64,000 nucleotides of DNA from Synaphobranchus kaupii (Eukaryota > Chordata > Actinopteri > Anguilliformes > Synaphobranchidae): assembly GCA_029718625.1 (NCBI GenBank), contig CM056380.1, forward strand, positions 15,326,005 through 15,390,004. The letters are read 5' to 3'. This document shows, piece by piece, positions 40,602 to 52,874 of this stretch (position 1 is the first letter of the stretch; every line of letters starts with the position of its first letter). The translations under genes and the position numbers were made by a program. The notes under the pieces are model-generated. The model was given only the letters and a program-made list of their open reading frames with translations, had not been told where the DNA came from and did not search any database.

Positions 40602-40607
40602 AATAAA
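40602..40607 (+). promoter_or_regulatory. Polyadenylation signal candidate for slc32a1
   Basis: AATAAA, in CAATAAAGTCTGACAAG, is the first canonical hexamer after the stop (625 bases downstream). Another AATAAA is at 41015-41020, so alternative ends are possible. Confidence 0.5.
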
Positions 40608-43600
40608 GTCTGACAAGTAAATTTCCCGTTTACATATAACAAGGAAAATGTATATTTTATTATTGGGCCTTGGGTAAATATTTTAGATGGCCACATAATC
40701 TTTAAATATCAAGGAAGCTGAAAAGAAACGTGGGCTAGGCTACCTATTTTCTTAAAAGACAGCTTCGATTTCTAGTTGTGCAGCAGCCTATAGCTGAATA
40801 ACAGTGGACATATAAAATTAGAAATCTTACAAAATAAGATTTTCAAAACGAATTATTTAGGCTTGCAATAGGCCTTGCAATTATTATTTAGGCTTGCAAT
40901 AGGCCTATATAATATACAATGATGGTTCAAATATTTTACAAATTAATTGTTTAATATAAGCTATGCATTTAATATGTTACATTAAAATATTTTAAAGCTG
41001 TAATCTAAAAATTAAATAAAAACTATGAAAGAAAGAGCAACGCTGAAAGTTGAATCTACAGATAAGTTGGCAATGCTGTGTTTCCCATGTAGCCTACCTA
41101 AAAGTTCTGAGCAATTCCTGCAAGCTATGATTGGAATTCATTAGAAAAATACGTTAGAATATAAATTACGTACAAACAAACAAATGAACCACACCTGGTA
41201 TATAGCAATAGTAGGCCTATAATGTGTTATATATATATTATTTAAGAAATATTATGAAGCGAACACAAAGGCACTGAAACCTAAAAATTAGCCTACCGCT
41301 GAAATGCAAATGTATTCTCGAACAGAAGTGGCATAAGGAAATATTTCCTTGATAAAATCTTCCGGTATACAGCCTATGAAATCCCCTTTTCATACACTCA
41401 CGAAAAATCCATTATGAATACAATAGCACTCAATTATTTTCTCCCGCAGGTCCATATCCACGACAGTTTTATTCTGCAACGAGATGAACTTTAGCATCTC
41501 AGTATATTTAGTAATTCAAATGTTTGGATCACAAATTATGAAGAATTCGAAGAGGAAAAAACGTGTGAAAAGACATTTATCATTCTGTGCAATCCAACAG
41601 GTCCTGTGGAAATGTTATAAAAACGTATGTGTAGTGTTATTGTGGTTTCAAAATGATGGAATGTATATCACAAAACAAGTTATCATATATCGTGAAAATG
41701 AATATATTGAAGAATAAAGAAATACGTGAAATTAACATTGTATTAACTGTGTTTGACTTTGTGTGGTGAATACCAAAACCCGTAAGAAAAAATGTACTTC
41801 TAAATAGAATAAAATATTAACATTTATGCTGATTATTTTCAGAGATTTATTGCAAACATTTTAAATATATTTGTCACTTAAAAATAAAACTGATTCGCGC
41901 TGTTAATCTCTTGCAGTGATTGAGATTAAAGGAATGAAGACGGATTCCGATATTGCCTATATAGGTCAAATTTAAAGAAGCATTTTCGTTTTACTTATCG
42001 CAGCAACATGTATTCCATTCGTTCTTCTCTCATGAGATCTCTGTTACCAAATGATTCTTTTCTTTTTTTTGCAGTTCTCAAAAATCAGAGGGAGAGAGAC
42101 AGACAGAGAGAGAGCGCGCGATAGAGAGAGATCTCATATTCATAATTACGCATTCAGAATAAGCCATTTGTTTATCTATATCTGTGTAATTACAAACGAG
42201 CCTCCCGCCAAGCAGCAGCCGATTTGGCCGAGCTCGACGGCTGCTCAGTCACCTAGACCACATACAAAGGATTCTGTTCAGGAGCCCAGGTTTAGATTCT
42301 ATCAGCTGTTAAATCTCGAATGCGTGAATGGTTCGGCAGATACCAAATGCATGGACTGTGAATGTTTTTTTTTTATGCACCAGTATCATATTTTATTAGT
42401 CCATCAAATAACTATGACCGATAAAGTTAATTATGTGCTATTCAATTTGGAACAATAGCTGGAGCCTTTCATGCGCACGACTTGATGTGAATATAAATTT
42501 TTACAACCTCTGAGAATGTCATTGACGCAAGGTCCGGCCTACTCTAAAATCGGCGTAGAATTTCGGTAAATTATTAGGCATCTGAAAATTATTTTATATA
42601 TACTAGTAGGCTAGACATACGTTATTTGTCACCAAAACACATTTCAGAACAATAAGCAATGACAATGAGCCAATAGATACGGGCTTGACTGAAGTGTTGA
42701 TTGACGGGTTTGCATTATAATGATCGCTGTTTTTATTATCAGCGGTAATCTGGAAGGCGAGGGCCGGATGTAATGCGGGGCATGGAATGCTTGTGGATGT
42801 TGACCGAGTGTTTGTTATGACCTGAATATGAGTCATTTCAAATAACAAACTTCATTATTTTTTGCCGAAGAAGGTAAGACAAAGTGGAAGTAGTGAAATT
42901 CTATGGGTAATCGGGGAAATCACCACCATCAGGAGATTGATTTAATGGTAGACTGCTTAACATCATGGCATCATGGAGCCGTGGGTTTGCACTGAGGTAA
43001 GATACCCGTGTGTTCTGTGCAGTGGGGTTGTTCCATGATCTCGGTTGGAGGGACAATTGGACATTCCAAACTCGGGTGGGAATGAACAGCCCCAAGTCGT
43101 TCGCCAAATTTCTGGAAAAAAGAAAAAAGGGGGAAAAAGTAGGCTGCTTAATTATACTTTTAATTCTGAATGCAGCAGCCATCCTTCCATTATTTGAAAT
43201 AAAGCATAAATGCGGAGGAAAGCAGACGGTGACTGCCATACGGAAGTAGCTGGATTTATATTGTTTTTAGGTGAGCAACAACCTGCAAAATTGGCATTTC
43301 CATATGGTAGGTTAATTACCGTGAGGGATGTCATCTGTTGGTTGTGATGATAAATCATTTAAAATGGGAAAGTCTACATGATCTTAAACTGACTTCATTG
43401 AAGGTTCTATAGGACAGCATAAAAACGCACATTATTCATCCCCCAGAGTGTATTTCTTGCCATATTATGAATACCCTATGTACGCTTTGATTTCTGCTTT
43501 CACTTGCTTTGTGTCTATGTTAAATGTTCTGTTAAATTATGCTTAATTAACTGCGTTCTGTCACTTATGACGAAAGTGTGCTTAAAGTCAAGTTTCTATT

Positions 43601-43831
43601 TGGGGAATGGTTGATTGATAGATAGACCTTTGGGGGGTTATTCTTCCATTTAGTTGATATGTATCTGACTGACATTAAATTATCTCCATAACATAGTACT
43701 ACTACTAAGCCTATTGCTACTGCTGCTATTACCACCTCGACTACTGTTTGTTGTAGTCATAGTAGCAGGGCTAGCAATAGTATCATACCCTATAAATTGA
43801 AGATAATATTATTTCAATAAACATTAAGTAG
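40608..43831. other. AT-rich gene-free sequence
   Basis: No gene is recognised. Short open frames at 41484-41717 and 42051-42458 lack domains; the latter includes simple GA-rich sequence. A repeat-poor block at about 42640-42830 with homeodomain-like TAAT words is a candidate noncoding element. Confidence 0.4.
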
Positions 43832-43836
43832 CTAAC

Positions 43837-45076
43837 TGTGAGGGTTTGGTGTGAGGATCGGAGAACCAAAAGCGACAGATAAGGAATCTAACGTATCTAG
43901 ACGATCTGCCACAAAAGCGGAACTAATCGCACCAGGGAAGGAATTTAAACAAAAGAATAGGAGAAAAACGTCCCGGCAGAGCTAACTGAAAACTACCTCA
44001 AAAGGAGGCAAGACTCGAAAATAGTGAGTATAAATAACAGAAAGAGCCTCACGCTCTAATTCAAAGAGCGCACACGAGAGGCTGGAAAACCAAAAGAAAA
44101 ACCCCAGAAAATGGGTGAAGAAAGGAAATGGAAAATCAAACCTGTTACCTAAGCTCTTGGAGCAAAAGAGCTTAATACAAAGGCAACAGGTCGAGAGAAT
44201 TAGGATAAAGCAAAAGATTGGAAGGAAACAAATAAACCAATCTAATCCTAATAATAACTGGACTTGCTGCGTTTATTATTTGTACAAACCAGAAATGCAG
44301 TGACCGAATTCCTATACCTTACCGACTTCGTAAAGACAATATCGAAGTGCTGAAAGGCTGAAGTCCTGAGCTATATACACTGCCTGGCCAAAAAAAAAGT
44401 CGCCGTTGCACCCGTCATGCATAGTGCCCACTGTACAAGCCTCTGGAGGCAGTGTTATGATCTGGGGTTGCTTCAATTGGTCAGGTCTAGGCTCAGCAAT
44501 GTTATGCAGCAATAAAATGAAGTCAGCTGAGTACCTGAATGTACTGAATGACCAGGTTATCCCATCAATGGGCATATTCCAGGACGACAATGCCAAGATT
44601 CATCGGGCTCAAATTGTGAAAGAGTGGTTCAGGGAGCATGAGGAATCATTTTCACACATGAATTGGCCACCACAGTCCTGACCGTAACCCCATTGAAAGT
44701 CTTTGGGATGTGCTGGAGAAGACTTTACGGAGTGGTTCGACTCTCCCGTCGTCAATACAAGATCTCGGCCAAAAATGTATGCAACTCTGGACGGAAATAC
44801 ATGTTGTGACGTTGCATAAGGTTGTCGAAACAATACCACGAGGAATGCGCGCCGTAATCAAAGCTAAAGGCAGTCCAACGAAATATTAGAGTGTGCGACT
44901 TTTTTTTTGGCCAGGTAGTGTATAATAAGCAGGAAATCCAAAACAGGTGAAAGGGATAATTGCCGGGCGAGATTCAAACACCGGAACGGAGGCGGAAAAA
45001 ATCAGATAGACCGTCCCAACGACGCCAAAAAGAAAACCTAACGCAGAAACAGCAGAGGCTGCTAATAACCATGACA
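43837..45076 (-). repeat. 3' LTR of the gypsy element, interrupted
   Basis: It is about 695 bases without its insertion. The Tc1 relic at 44378-44920 splits it. The matching blocks (GGAACTAA.CNCACCAGGGAAGG, GAAACAAATAAACC, AACAGGTGAAAGGG) appear in the same order in the 5' LTR. Confidence 0.9.
44378..44920 (+). pseudogene. Tc1-like transposon relic inserted in the LTR
   Basis: Flanked by TA (44376-44377, 44921-44922). The 26-base ends, CACTGCCTGGCCAAAAAA... and its inverted copy CACTACCTGGCC..., differ at one base. Inside, the + strand frame 44406-44681 encodes the C-terminal half of a DDE transposase: [16 protein letters not shown], then [14 protein letters not shown] with the second catalytic Asp. 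A one-base shift just after WPPQS puts the last catalytic block (DRNPIESLWD) in another frame. The N-terminal DNA-binding half is deleted, so it can move only if supplied with enzyme. Confidence 0.9.
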
Positions 45077-45087
45077 GAACCCCCCCT

Positions 45088-46667
45088 CTAAGAGACGGCT
45101 CCAGGCGATCCTTCAGCCCTGCCTCTACGAAAGTCCCTAATAAGTGCCGGGTCCAAGATGTTCCTGGAGGGGACCCAGCAGCGCTCCTCAGGGCCATAAT
45201 CCTCCCAGTCCACCAAAAACTGGTAGCCTCTGCCTACACGCCTCTCAGCCAAAATACGCCGAATGATATAGTCCGTACCTCCCTCCAAGAACCGGGGAGG
45301 AGGCGGCAGCTTGTCAGCCGGTGTGAGAGCGCTAACAAGCACTGGTTTTAAGCAAGAGACATGGAAGGTAGGATGGATGCGTATAGAGGATGGCAACTGA
45401 AGGCGCACAGTAACCAGGTTGAGTTTGCGAATGATTTTAAAAGGGCCAACAAGCCACACTCGTTGCCCCACCTGGTAGTGAGGAGCAGGACAACGATGCC
45501 TGTCGGCCACAACTTTTTGTTTGGCCGAAGCGCGCAATAGAGAAGAGCGTACCCGCCTCCAGACTGCTCGACATCTGCGAACAAAGGAAGCGGTGGAAAG
45601 AAACTCAGGGAACAAGCGAGGTAAATATCCCAACTGAGCCTCAAAAGGAGAGAGACCAGTGGACGTGTTACGCAAGGTATTATGAGCGTACTCGGCCCAG
45701 GCGAGATGGCGGCTCCAGGATGTGGGATTGGACGCAGCCAGACACCGAAGGCTGCTCACCATACTCTGGTTGGTGCGCTCAGTCTGTCCGTTGGTCTCAG
45801 GATGGAACCCAGATGAAAGACTGATGGATGCCCCCAACATAGTACAAAAGGAGCGGCAAATTGGGGACCGTGATCCGACACCACATCTAGAGGAAGGCCG
45901 TGCACCCTAAAAACATGGTCCACCATTAACTGAACCGTCTCAGGAGCAGACAGCAGTTTGGGCAGCACAATGAAAACGATCGAAAACAGCCTTCGAAAAC
46001 CGATCAACCACCACCAAGATAACGGTGTTCCCATGGGACGGCAGCAGACCGGTAACAAAATCGAGGGCGATGTGACTCCAGGGACGACTGGGAACAGGAA
46101 GTGGATGCAAGAGACCCGAAGGAGAAAGCCGCAAACCCTTGTTATGAGCGCAAATAGTACGCACGGTGACAAATTCCCGCACATCGCTTCAATTCCCGCA
46201 CATCAAGTTTGGGCCACCAAAACCGACAGGAAATAAATTCCTTGGTCCGGTGAATGCCCGAATGGGCCACAAATTGTGAAGCATGACCCCACTGGAGAAC
46301 CTGCGATCGCAACCGAGACGGTACAAGCAGGCAATTGGGCAGACCCCCATCTGGACCGGGATTCGAACACAGCGCCTTCTGCACAGCAGCCTCAATAGCA
46401 CACATAACTGGGGCCACAATCTGAAAGCTGGGAACCACAGGCTCGAGGTATGACTCCTTGTCAGACCGGTCAAAAATGTGCGACAACGCATCAGGTTTAA
46501 TATTCTTCGACCGACCCGGGACGATAGGTCAGGATAAAATTAAACCTGGCAAAAAATAAAGCCCAACAGGCTTGTCGCAAATTGCGTGTCTTGGCCTGTT
46601 TTTATGGTCGGTCCAGACCGTAAAGGGATGCTCCGCACCCTCTAACCAATGACGTAGACGTTGCGAT
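45088..46667 (-). pseudogene. Gypsy pol remnant: RNase H end, integrase and chromodomain
   Basis: From right to left: an RNase H C-terminal piece near 46600-46660 ([11 protein letters not shown]), an integrase zinc-binding region near 46130-46330 (HSGIHRTKEF), the integrase core with ALDFVTGL near 46050-46075, DHGPQF near 45855-45870 and ETNGQTER near 45790 (catalytic Asp, Asp, Glu blocks). A final open frame 45088-45840 ends in a chromodomain, with FLVDWEDYGPEERCWVPS near 45160-45215. One cysteine of the zinc-binding CxxC appears as Arg. Frames change several times between domains, so no functional enzyme is made. Chromodomains direct insertion towards modified chromatin. Confidence 0.88.
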
Positions 46668-48533
46668 AAAACCATTAGCCAAAGACTCCTCTATGTACTC
46701 CTTCATAGCAGCGCTCTCAGGGGCTGATAGGGAATACAGTGAACCCCTGGGAGGAACAGTACCCGGGTACAGCTCAATGGCGCAGCCATATGGTCTATGA
46801 GGTGGCAATCTGGTAGCGCATTGTTTACTAAAGACCTCCACGAGGTCAGAGTACTCCGCTGGAACGCCTGCGGGTAAAGTGAATTCAAGCGCCCCTACCA
46901 CCTCTGGGGTACCGGAAGAAGTATCAGACGGCCTGTCCCAATCAAAATCGGAAAAAATCATCCTGCTCCATGGAACGCCCCTCAGCAAAGGGGTCCCAGG
47001 ACAGACTCTCCTCTCCACTCCCAGCGAAGGAGGAGGAGGTATCCAGTTCGTAGAGGGACTCAGCCCTCTCTGAATCACTGTCAGAACTGAGTGCAGAGAG
47101 GTCAGGGGCATGGCCCACAGAACAACAATGCGACTGGCACTGAGGGCCCCACTGACGAATAGGATCCCTATCTCTACCCCAGCTGACATGAGGGTCATGT
47201 AACCCGAGCCATGAGTGACCCAGCACCAGGCAGTCAATAAGAAAAAAATGTATTCTCTCAGAGTGACCCTGGAGAGAAATGTGCATCTCTACGGGGCTAG
47301 TTCTCTGCTCAATAATCCCAGAACCCAAAGGACGACTATCGGCAGCGGTAACCTGGTGAGAACTAGTAAGTCGGTGTGTAAGGATCTTTAAATACCTGGC
47401 CCATTTAGTGTCAATAAAAGACACCACTGCCCCGGAATCAATAAAAGCATTGACGCTAACCGATCGTCCCTCCCAAAACAGTTGAATGGGTAACAGGGTC
47501 CGAGAAGGAGTACTATTTTGTCTCACTGGGGACCTCGGTTTTCCCCCGTGAGACCCCTCGTTTCCCGCCAACTTAGGACATTGATCCTTTGTATGACCCC
47601 TACGCTTGCAGTAGTAGCACCAGTATCCCCGCGGTTTCGCTCTCCTAGACTGGTGGATAGACGACCCATCCACCTGCATGGGTTCCTCCTGATCAGCAGA
47701 GGGATAGGTGGGTGAACTGGGCGGAATACCTACTGGCAAGGCAGATTTAAAACGGACCGTGTGATTACAATGCTCACGTTCACGCTCACGGATCCAGTTA
47801 TCAAGGCGTATCGCCGTGATGCCCAGGTCACTGAACGTAGCGGGTGGCTTGAGCATAGCTAACGTGTCCTTAATGGGGTTGGACAACGCTTGTAAAAATA
47901 AAGACTTTAATGGACAGTCAGGCCAACCTGTCTCCCCGGCTAATGCTCGAAATGCAATAGAGAAAGCCGCTACAGTGTCAGTGCCCTGGCGCAAGCCGGT
48001 AACCTCCTAGCTGCCTCCTCGCCTGAGATTTTGTGATCAAAGACCAGCTGCATTTCATTCATGAGCTGAATGGAATCACGGATTACCGGAGCATTGGACC
48101 GAATCAGAGGGTCAGCCCAAGCGAGAGCCTGATCACACAGGAGGGACAAAATAAACGCTACACGGGATTCAGGTGTGGTAAAGCGGGAGGGTTGTGCTTG
48201 AAAGAAAATAAGACACTGTGTTAAAAATGGATGGTATTTCCCCGGTTCCCCACCATAACGTGGCAGCAATTGGAGCTTGGGTTCCTAAATAGTATGTGGT
48301 GTAGGTACGGGGGGAGTTTGTGCTTGTGCTACTGAGGGAGGATTGACTGCCACAGAAAGTCTATATAGGTTCTCAGTCAGCTTTTGCAGACATTCTCCCT
48401 GATTGTGCAATTGCTCCATTAACTGGCTTTGTTGAGTCTGCAATGAGAGAAACGCCTCCTCAGAGGTGATCCCTGTAGTGCCCTGGCTAGGCAGCATTTT
48501 GAAAGATTCTTTAGAAGTCACTGGTTCTTCCAT
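46668..48533 (-). pseudogene. Gypsy gag and protease remnant, ending at the start of reverse transcriptase
   Basis: Gag begins at ATG 48533 (MEEPVTSKESF), 17 bases after the 5' LTR. An in-frame stop interrupts it at 48285-48287. The capsid-like part continues to about 47975 and then shifts frame into the 47994-46942 frame. That frame holds one zinc knuckle, CYYCKRRGHTKDQC (about 47578-47619), and the protease FIDSGAVVSFID (D-S-G triad near 47433-47439). Beyond 46942 a further shift leads to the first RT-connected residues ([22 protein letters not shown]) that end abruptly at about 46667. Gag packages the element RNA and the protease would cut the polyprotein. Confidence 0.88.
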
Positions 48534-48549
48534 AATGACTTCGATATTC

Positions 48550-50331
48550 TGTGAGGGTTTGGTGTAAGGATCGGAGAACCAAACGCGACTGATAAGGAAT
48601 CTAAAAGCGTATCTAGACGATCCGCCACAGAAGCGGAACTAACCACACCAGGGAAGGAATTTAAACAAAAGAATGGGAGAAAAACTGAAAACTACCTCAA
48701 AAGTAGGTGAGACTCGAAAATAGCGAGTATAAATAACAAAAAGAGCCTCACTAATTCAAAGAACGCACGAGAGGCTGGAAAACCCCAGAAAATGGGTGAA
48801 GGAAGGAAATAGAAAATCAAACCTGTTACCTAAGCTCTTAGAGCAAAAGAGCTGAACACAAAGCGAAAGGATAAAGTGAAAGATTGGAAGGAAACAAATA
48901 AACCAATCTAATCCTAATAATAATTTGCTGCGTTTCTTATTTGTACAAACCAGAAATGCAGTGATCGAATTCCTATACCTTACCGACTGTTACGACCCCG
49001 GAAATGGACTGGACCCAAATGCACGACTCGAACACAGGAATGCCAAAACTCAATATTTTATTGCTTGATCAGGGTAGTCCTGAGCAAGGGGAGAAAGGCA
49101 AAAGGTGGTTAACGTTCCAAGCCGGAACTGGACTCAACAAGACAGACAGACAGAGCGCGTAGCTCTAATAAATTATGCTTCGACCAATACTCCTGAAGCA
49201 TAGGGAGAACACAGAATACAGACAGTCCAGGTATGAGTCTGCAGGGGAGCAGTGGGAGCAGGAGAGGCCAGGGTAGGAGATGGAGACGGACAACCAGTTA
49301 GGTGGAGCAGGGGATGAGCGGGAGCGGGAGCGGGAGCAGAGCGGAGTGGAGTGGCAGAAGAGGTGCAGGACAGTGGAGCGGAGTCCGGGCAGGACGCAGG
49401 CGTTGCAGCAGGGCAGCGGCAGTAGCGGCACGGCAACAGCAGAGCGGCAGCAGCAACAGCAGCAGCAGAAGCGACAGCACATCAACAGCAACCGCAGCAC
49501 TGGCAGAAGGCGGGAACCGCCGCAGAGTGGAGGAACAGGAGCCCAGGCTGCATGCACACAGGTCAGGTGGAAGGCAGGGAAACTGCAACACAGGCAGGGA
49601 TAACAAACAACTGCAGGTTGGCAGACTGAAGCAGACAAAGTTAGTATAGCGAGGCAGGAATAATAGAACAGCGGGAAATGCCGTTCCAGACAGGAGCAGA
49701 CTTTGACTTTAGACGGAATGGCAAGGCGAGTTAACGCCGGTACCGGACAAGACTTAGATTTACAAGCTAGACTGGATACTAGGACTCAAGACAAGACCAG
49801 AGGTTTCAGACAACGAGCATTAACAAACTGGCACAGGACAGAGAACACCAGGTGACTAAATGCAAACATTAATTGGTATCAATTAGGTGCCGCGTGCGAA
49901 TGTATGCGAGGGTGATTAACAGAGCGGAGAGTGTGGAATGCATGCAAAACGGGGAAATGGGATAGGCTGAGAGAAGTGTGGTGAAACAGAGTGATACAAA
50001 GGGGAAAACCACGCCCAACCTGCAGCAAGGGGAAACAGACTAAGGAGAGACAAACACGAGACAGGGGGAGAGGGAAAACACGGGAAACAAAAGGACGGGA
50101 GTGAGAACATCACACCGACTTCATTGTCAAAATAGTAAAGACAATATTGAAGTGCCAGAAGGCGGAAGTCCTGAGCTATATATAATACGCAGGAAATCCA
50201 AAACAGGTGAAAGGGATAATTGCCGGGCGAGATTCAAACACCGAAACGAAGGTGGAAAAAATCCGATAGAGCATCCCAACAAAAAAGAAAACCGAACGCA
50301 GAAACAGCAGAGGCTGCTAATAACCATGACA
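48550..50331 (-). repeat. 5' LTR of the gypsy element, interrupted
   Basis: About 650 bases of LTR once the 48988-50114 insertion is set aside. Its outer end ATGACA is followed by the CTAAC duplication. Promoter elements could not be placed reliably. Confidence 0.9.
48988..50114 (-). mobile_element. Solo LTR of a different retrotransposon nested in the 5' LTR
   Basis: Begins TGTTACGACCCC, ends AACATCACA, 1127 bases, flanked by CCGAC on both sides (48983-48987, 50115-50119). It contains a CAG-rich stretch (about 49437-49490) and repeated GAGCGG words near 49315-49345. A minus-strand CAATAAAATATTG near 49050-49063 could be its poly(A) signal, suggesting minus orientation. The open frames here are low-complexity. 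Confidence 0.85.
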
Positions 50332-50336
50332 CTAAC

Positions 50337-51944
50337 TTAGTATAGTGACAAGTAATACATGTACAGTGTAAAATATGAAGGCGTAGTTAAATTAGTAGGC
50401 CTACAAAATTAAATTCATAACATTTTCTTGTGAGCAATGGAATTGATTTAGAAACTTTTTTTTTTTTGGAAGCTAGATGACCGCCCGCTAACTGCTAAAA
50501 GGAAATTATCAATGATAAGTTACATTTATTTTGCCTACTGACAAAGGTTCAAGTTAGCTGTTAGTTGGGATGGTAACAGGGATGTTGACACAAGATCAAA
50601 AGAGATCATGGTTTCAGAAAGAAATCATTGATTCTTAAAAATATATTTTGCTGGCTACTCTTTACTCTTTGATTCCTAATGGCCCCTATTACCACACTGA
50701 AGTGTTGCATAGCTCTCCATTTATATATATAAGAATGCTAACAGGCTAGCTTCTTAAACTAGTAATGACACATTTACAGTAGCTATCTAATCGAGATCAA
50801 TGGCATTGCAATTGGGGCTGCTGGCTGGCTCGTCCTGTTAAGGCACTCCCATACACTCTCAGAGGCCCCATACATTCTCAGAAATAAAGGTACACTTTAC
50901 TTCTTTAAGGAATGCATTTCCCAAACGTACCCTGAAAGTGCAGTAATGTTCTATTTGTATACTAATAAGCACCTTTCACAAGCAAAAAAAGGAACAAATG
51001 AATTATGTATTGCTGGCTAGGTTGTACAGATGTATCAATAGGGTACCACCGGAGTGACAAGCGTTTGAACCTTTTTAAGCACTTTTCATACTTTTTTCTT
51101 TTAGAGACTGTAGTTCAGGATCAAATTACAGTTATGCCAATACACGCTGTTTCTGGTAGCCGTGCAGATGGTAGTGTTACTCAGGGTTCAGGAGGATTCA
51201 GTCGTCCAGGATCCGCGCCTCATCACTCTCTAACGCCCCCTACTGGTCGATAGTGTGCCCCCATTCTGCTTGCTAAAGCTGCACACGAAGTGACTTCCTC
51301 AAACTCATGGCTGTGCAAGATTTGCTTGTGAGTTGTGGTGTGAAAAGGAACAGCTGGTGGCGACATCATATGCTTAAAAGGAGAGTGCGTGGAAGTCTAT
51401 ACTCTCCCTCATCTGCAGCAAAGATTTCTGCATGGGCAATGAGGTAGTGAATAGCATGAGCATAGATGTAGCCTTTATAGCATATAGGACTGGTATAGAG
51501 TGAGATTACTTCCTTTAAAACTTTTAAAGCTTACTTTTTCTTTAGAGCGCAAAAGCAAGGTTGAACAGAGGAAAACAGCAACTCTGAGCGTACACAAATG
51601 TAAAAAAAAAAAAACTCCAAAAGCAAATGATGAATTCAAGTTAATTCAAGCCAAACTTTCATCAGTTTCATCCATTCTTCATCCATTTGGTGCGTTTGTT
51701 GTATTAAGAGACAAGAATAAAATGAGACAAAATGTAAATAATTTTACCTGGGTAACTTAAAACCTTACCTTCCCCTTTAATCCCTTATGAAATAAGCCTG
51801 GGAAAGATCTAATACACAAAATGTCACTGTAAAAATATGTTAATGTTTACAACATCATGAAGAACTACAACAACCTGGTAATTTCCTGGTGTACAGTAGG
51901 CTGCCGCGGATGCAGAAACTGGATAGGGTGGGGAGGGGGTGGGA
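50337..51944. other. Gene-free sequence
   Basis: No gene is recognised. The frames at 51005-51253 and 51500-51760 show no domain. The region is AT-rich, with a T run at 50458-50467. Confidence 0.5.
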
Positions 51945-52580
51945 TATTTCACCGTGGGTATTGGGTGCCTCTCCTTGTATGCATCTCTGTTTCAACACCA
52001 AACATGCCGATGCTGTATCTGACCAAAACGTTCAATTTGGACGCTTGGAATTTGCCAGACATCAGGTAAAGGTGCTGTGGTCAGATGAGACCAAAATTGA
52101 ACGTTTTGGTCAGATACATCATCGGCATGTTTGGCGTCGAAACAGAGATGCATACAAGGAGATGCACCCCATACACACGGTGAAATACGGTGGTGGGTCA
52201 GTGATGTTTTGGGGCTGTTTTAATTCCAGAGGTCCAGGGGCACTGGTTAAGATCAATGGCATAATGGATTTCACAAGTATCATGGTCCAAAATCCCTCCA
52301 AATGTGTACCTTAACCTTGTCAAACATGACAGGAAAAGACTCCATGCTGTTATCCTTGCCAGAGGTGGTTGCCGATAATTATGAAACCTTGATTTTGGTG
52401 AAATTTATTTTTTATTAAATAAATGTACGATTTTGGTTGGTTCCACTGAAACATTATTAAACTACAATATTTTTCACATCTTGGAATTTTGAGTTTCTCT
52501 CAATAATTATATTGTTTCTTTTTTAAAAGTATTTTTACTGCATTTCCAGTCAGGGGTGCCAATAATTCTGGAGCCCACTG
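51945..52580 (+). pseudogene. Tc1-like transposon relic with inverted duplication
   Basis: Right end GGAGCCCACTG at 52570-52580 is followed by TA and matches, inverted, the start of the Tc1 relic at 18880. The frame from about 52065 to 52314 encodes transposase: VLWSDETKIERFG (first catalytic Asp), HTVKYGGGSVMFWGCF. The C-terminal half is lost after about 52310. To its left, 51945-52040 is an inverted copy of 52091-52187, so no normal left end is present. Inactive. Confidence 0.85.
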
Positions 52581-52874
52581 TATGTAGAGGAAAGGAGAGA
52601 ACAAGGAGGCATGAACACAAGGAGGAGTGAACACAATTGGGACAGCTTGTCTGCTTCTCCATCATCAAAGTCGACATGGACTATTGATGAAGTTGCCCTA
52701 TCATAACTTAGACTGACACCGAGCCCACAAATTGTCCCATAGCCAATCATAGATCTTACACATGGTAATTTAAAGCTGAAAATATCTCGTAAATTTCAAG
52801 TACAAGTAGTTGCATGCAGGGGCGATTATAGGATTTTACCCTTAGGGGGGCTCTGCCCCCAATGAGAATGTGAG

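Larger units (their letters stand above)
43837..50331 (-). mobile_element. Ty3/gypsy chromodomain LTR retrotransposon, defective, with nested insertions
   Basis: Both ends are intact. LTRs start TGTGAGGGTTTGG and end AACCATGACA, and the element is flanked by CTAAC at 43832-43836 and 50332-50336. Transcription runs right to left. The order gag, zinc knuckle, protease, (RT missing), RNase H end, integrase, chromodomain is that of Metaviridae chromoviruses. A polypurine tract (AGAGGGGGGG on the minus strand) adjoins the 3' LTR at 45077-45095. The element carries an in-frame stop, frameshifts and a deletion, and each LTR contains a later insertion. Sequence immediately after the 5' LTR does not clearly match a common tRNA primer site. 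Confidence 0.92.

Noticed and set aside
42051..42458. Possible exon after a TTTTTTTGCAG acceptor-like sequence
   Set aside because: The frame begins with GA-repeat translation and ends without recognisable protein similarity; no upstream partner exon was found.
49165..49649. Cysteine/serine/proline-rich or Gln-rich proteins near 49.3 kb
   Set aside because: They lie inside a solo LTR and reflect CAG and GAGCGG low-complexity sequence.
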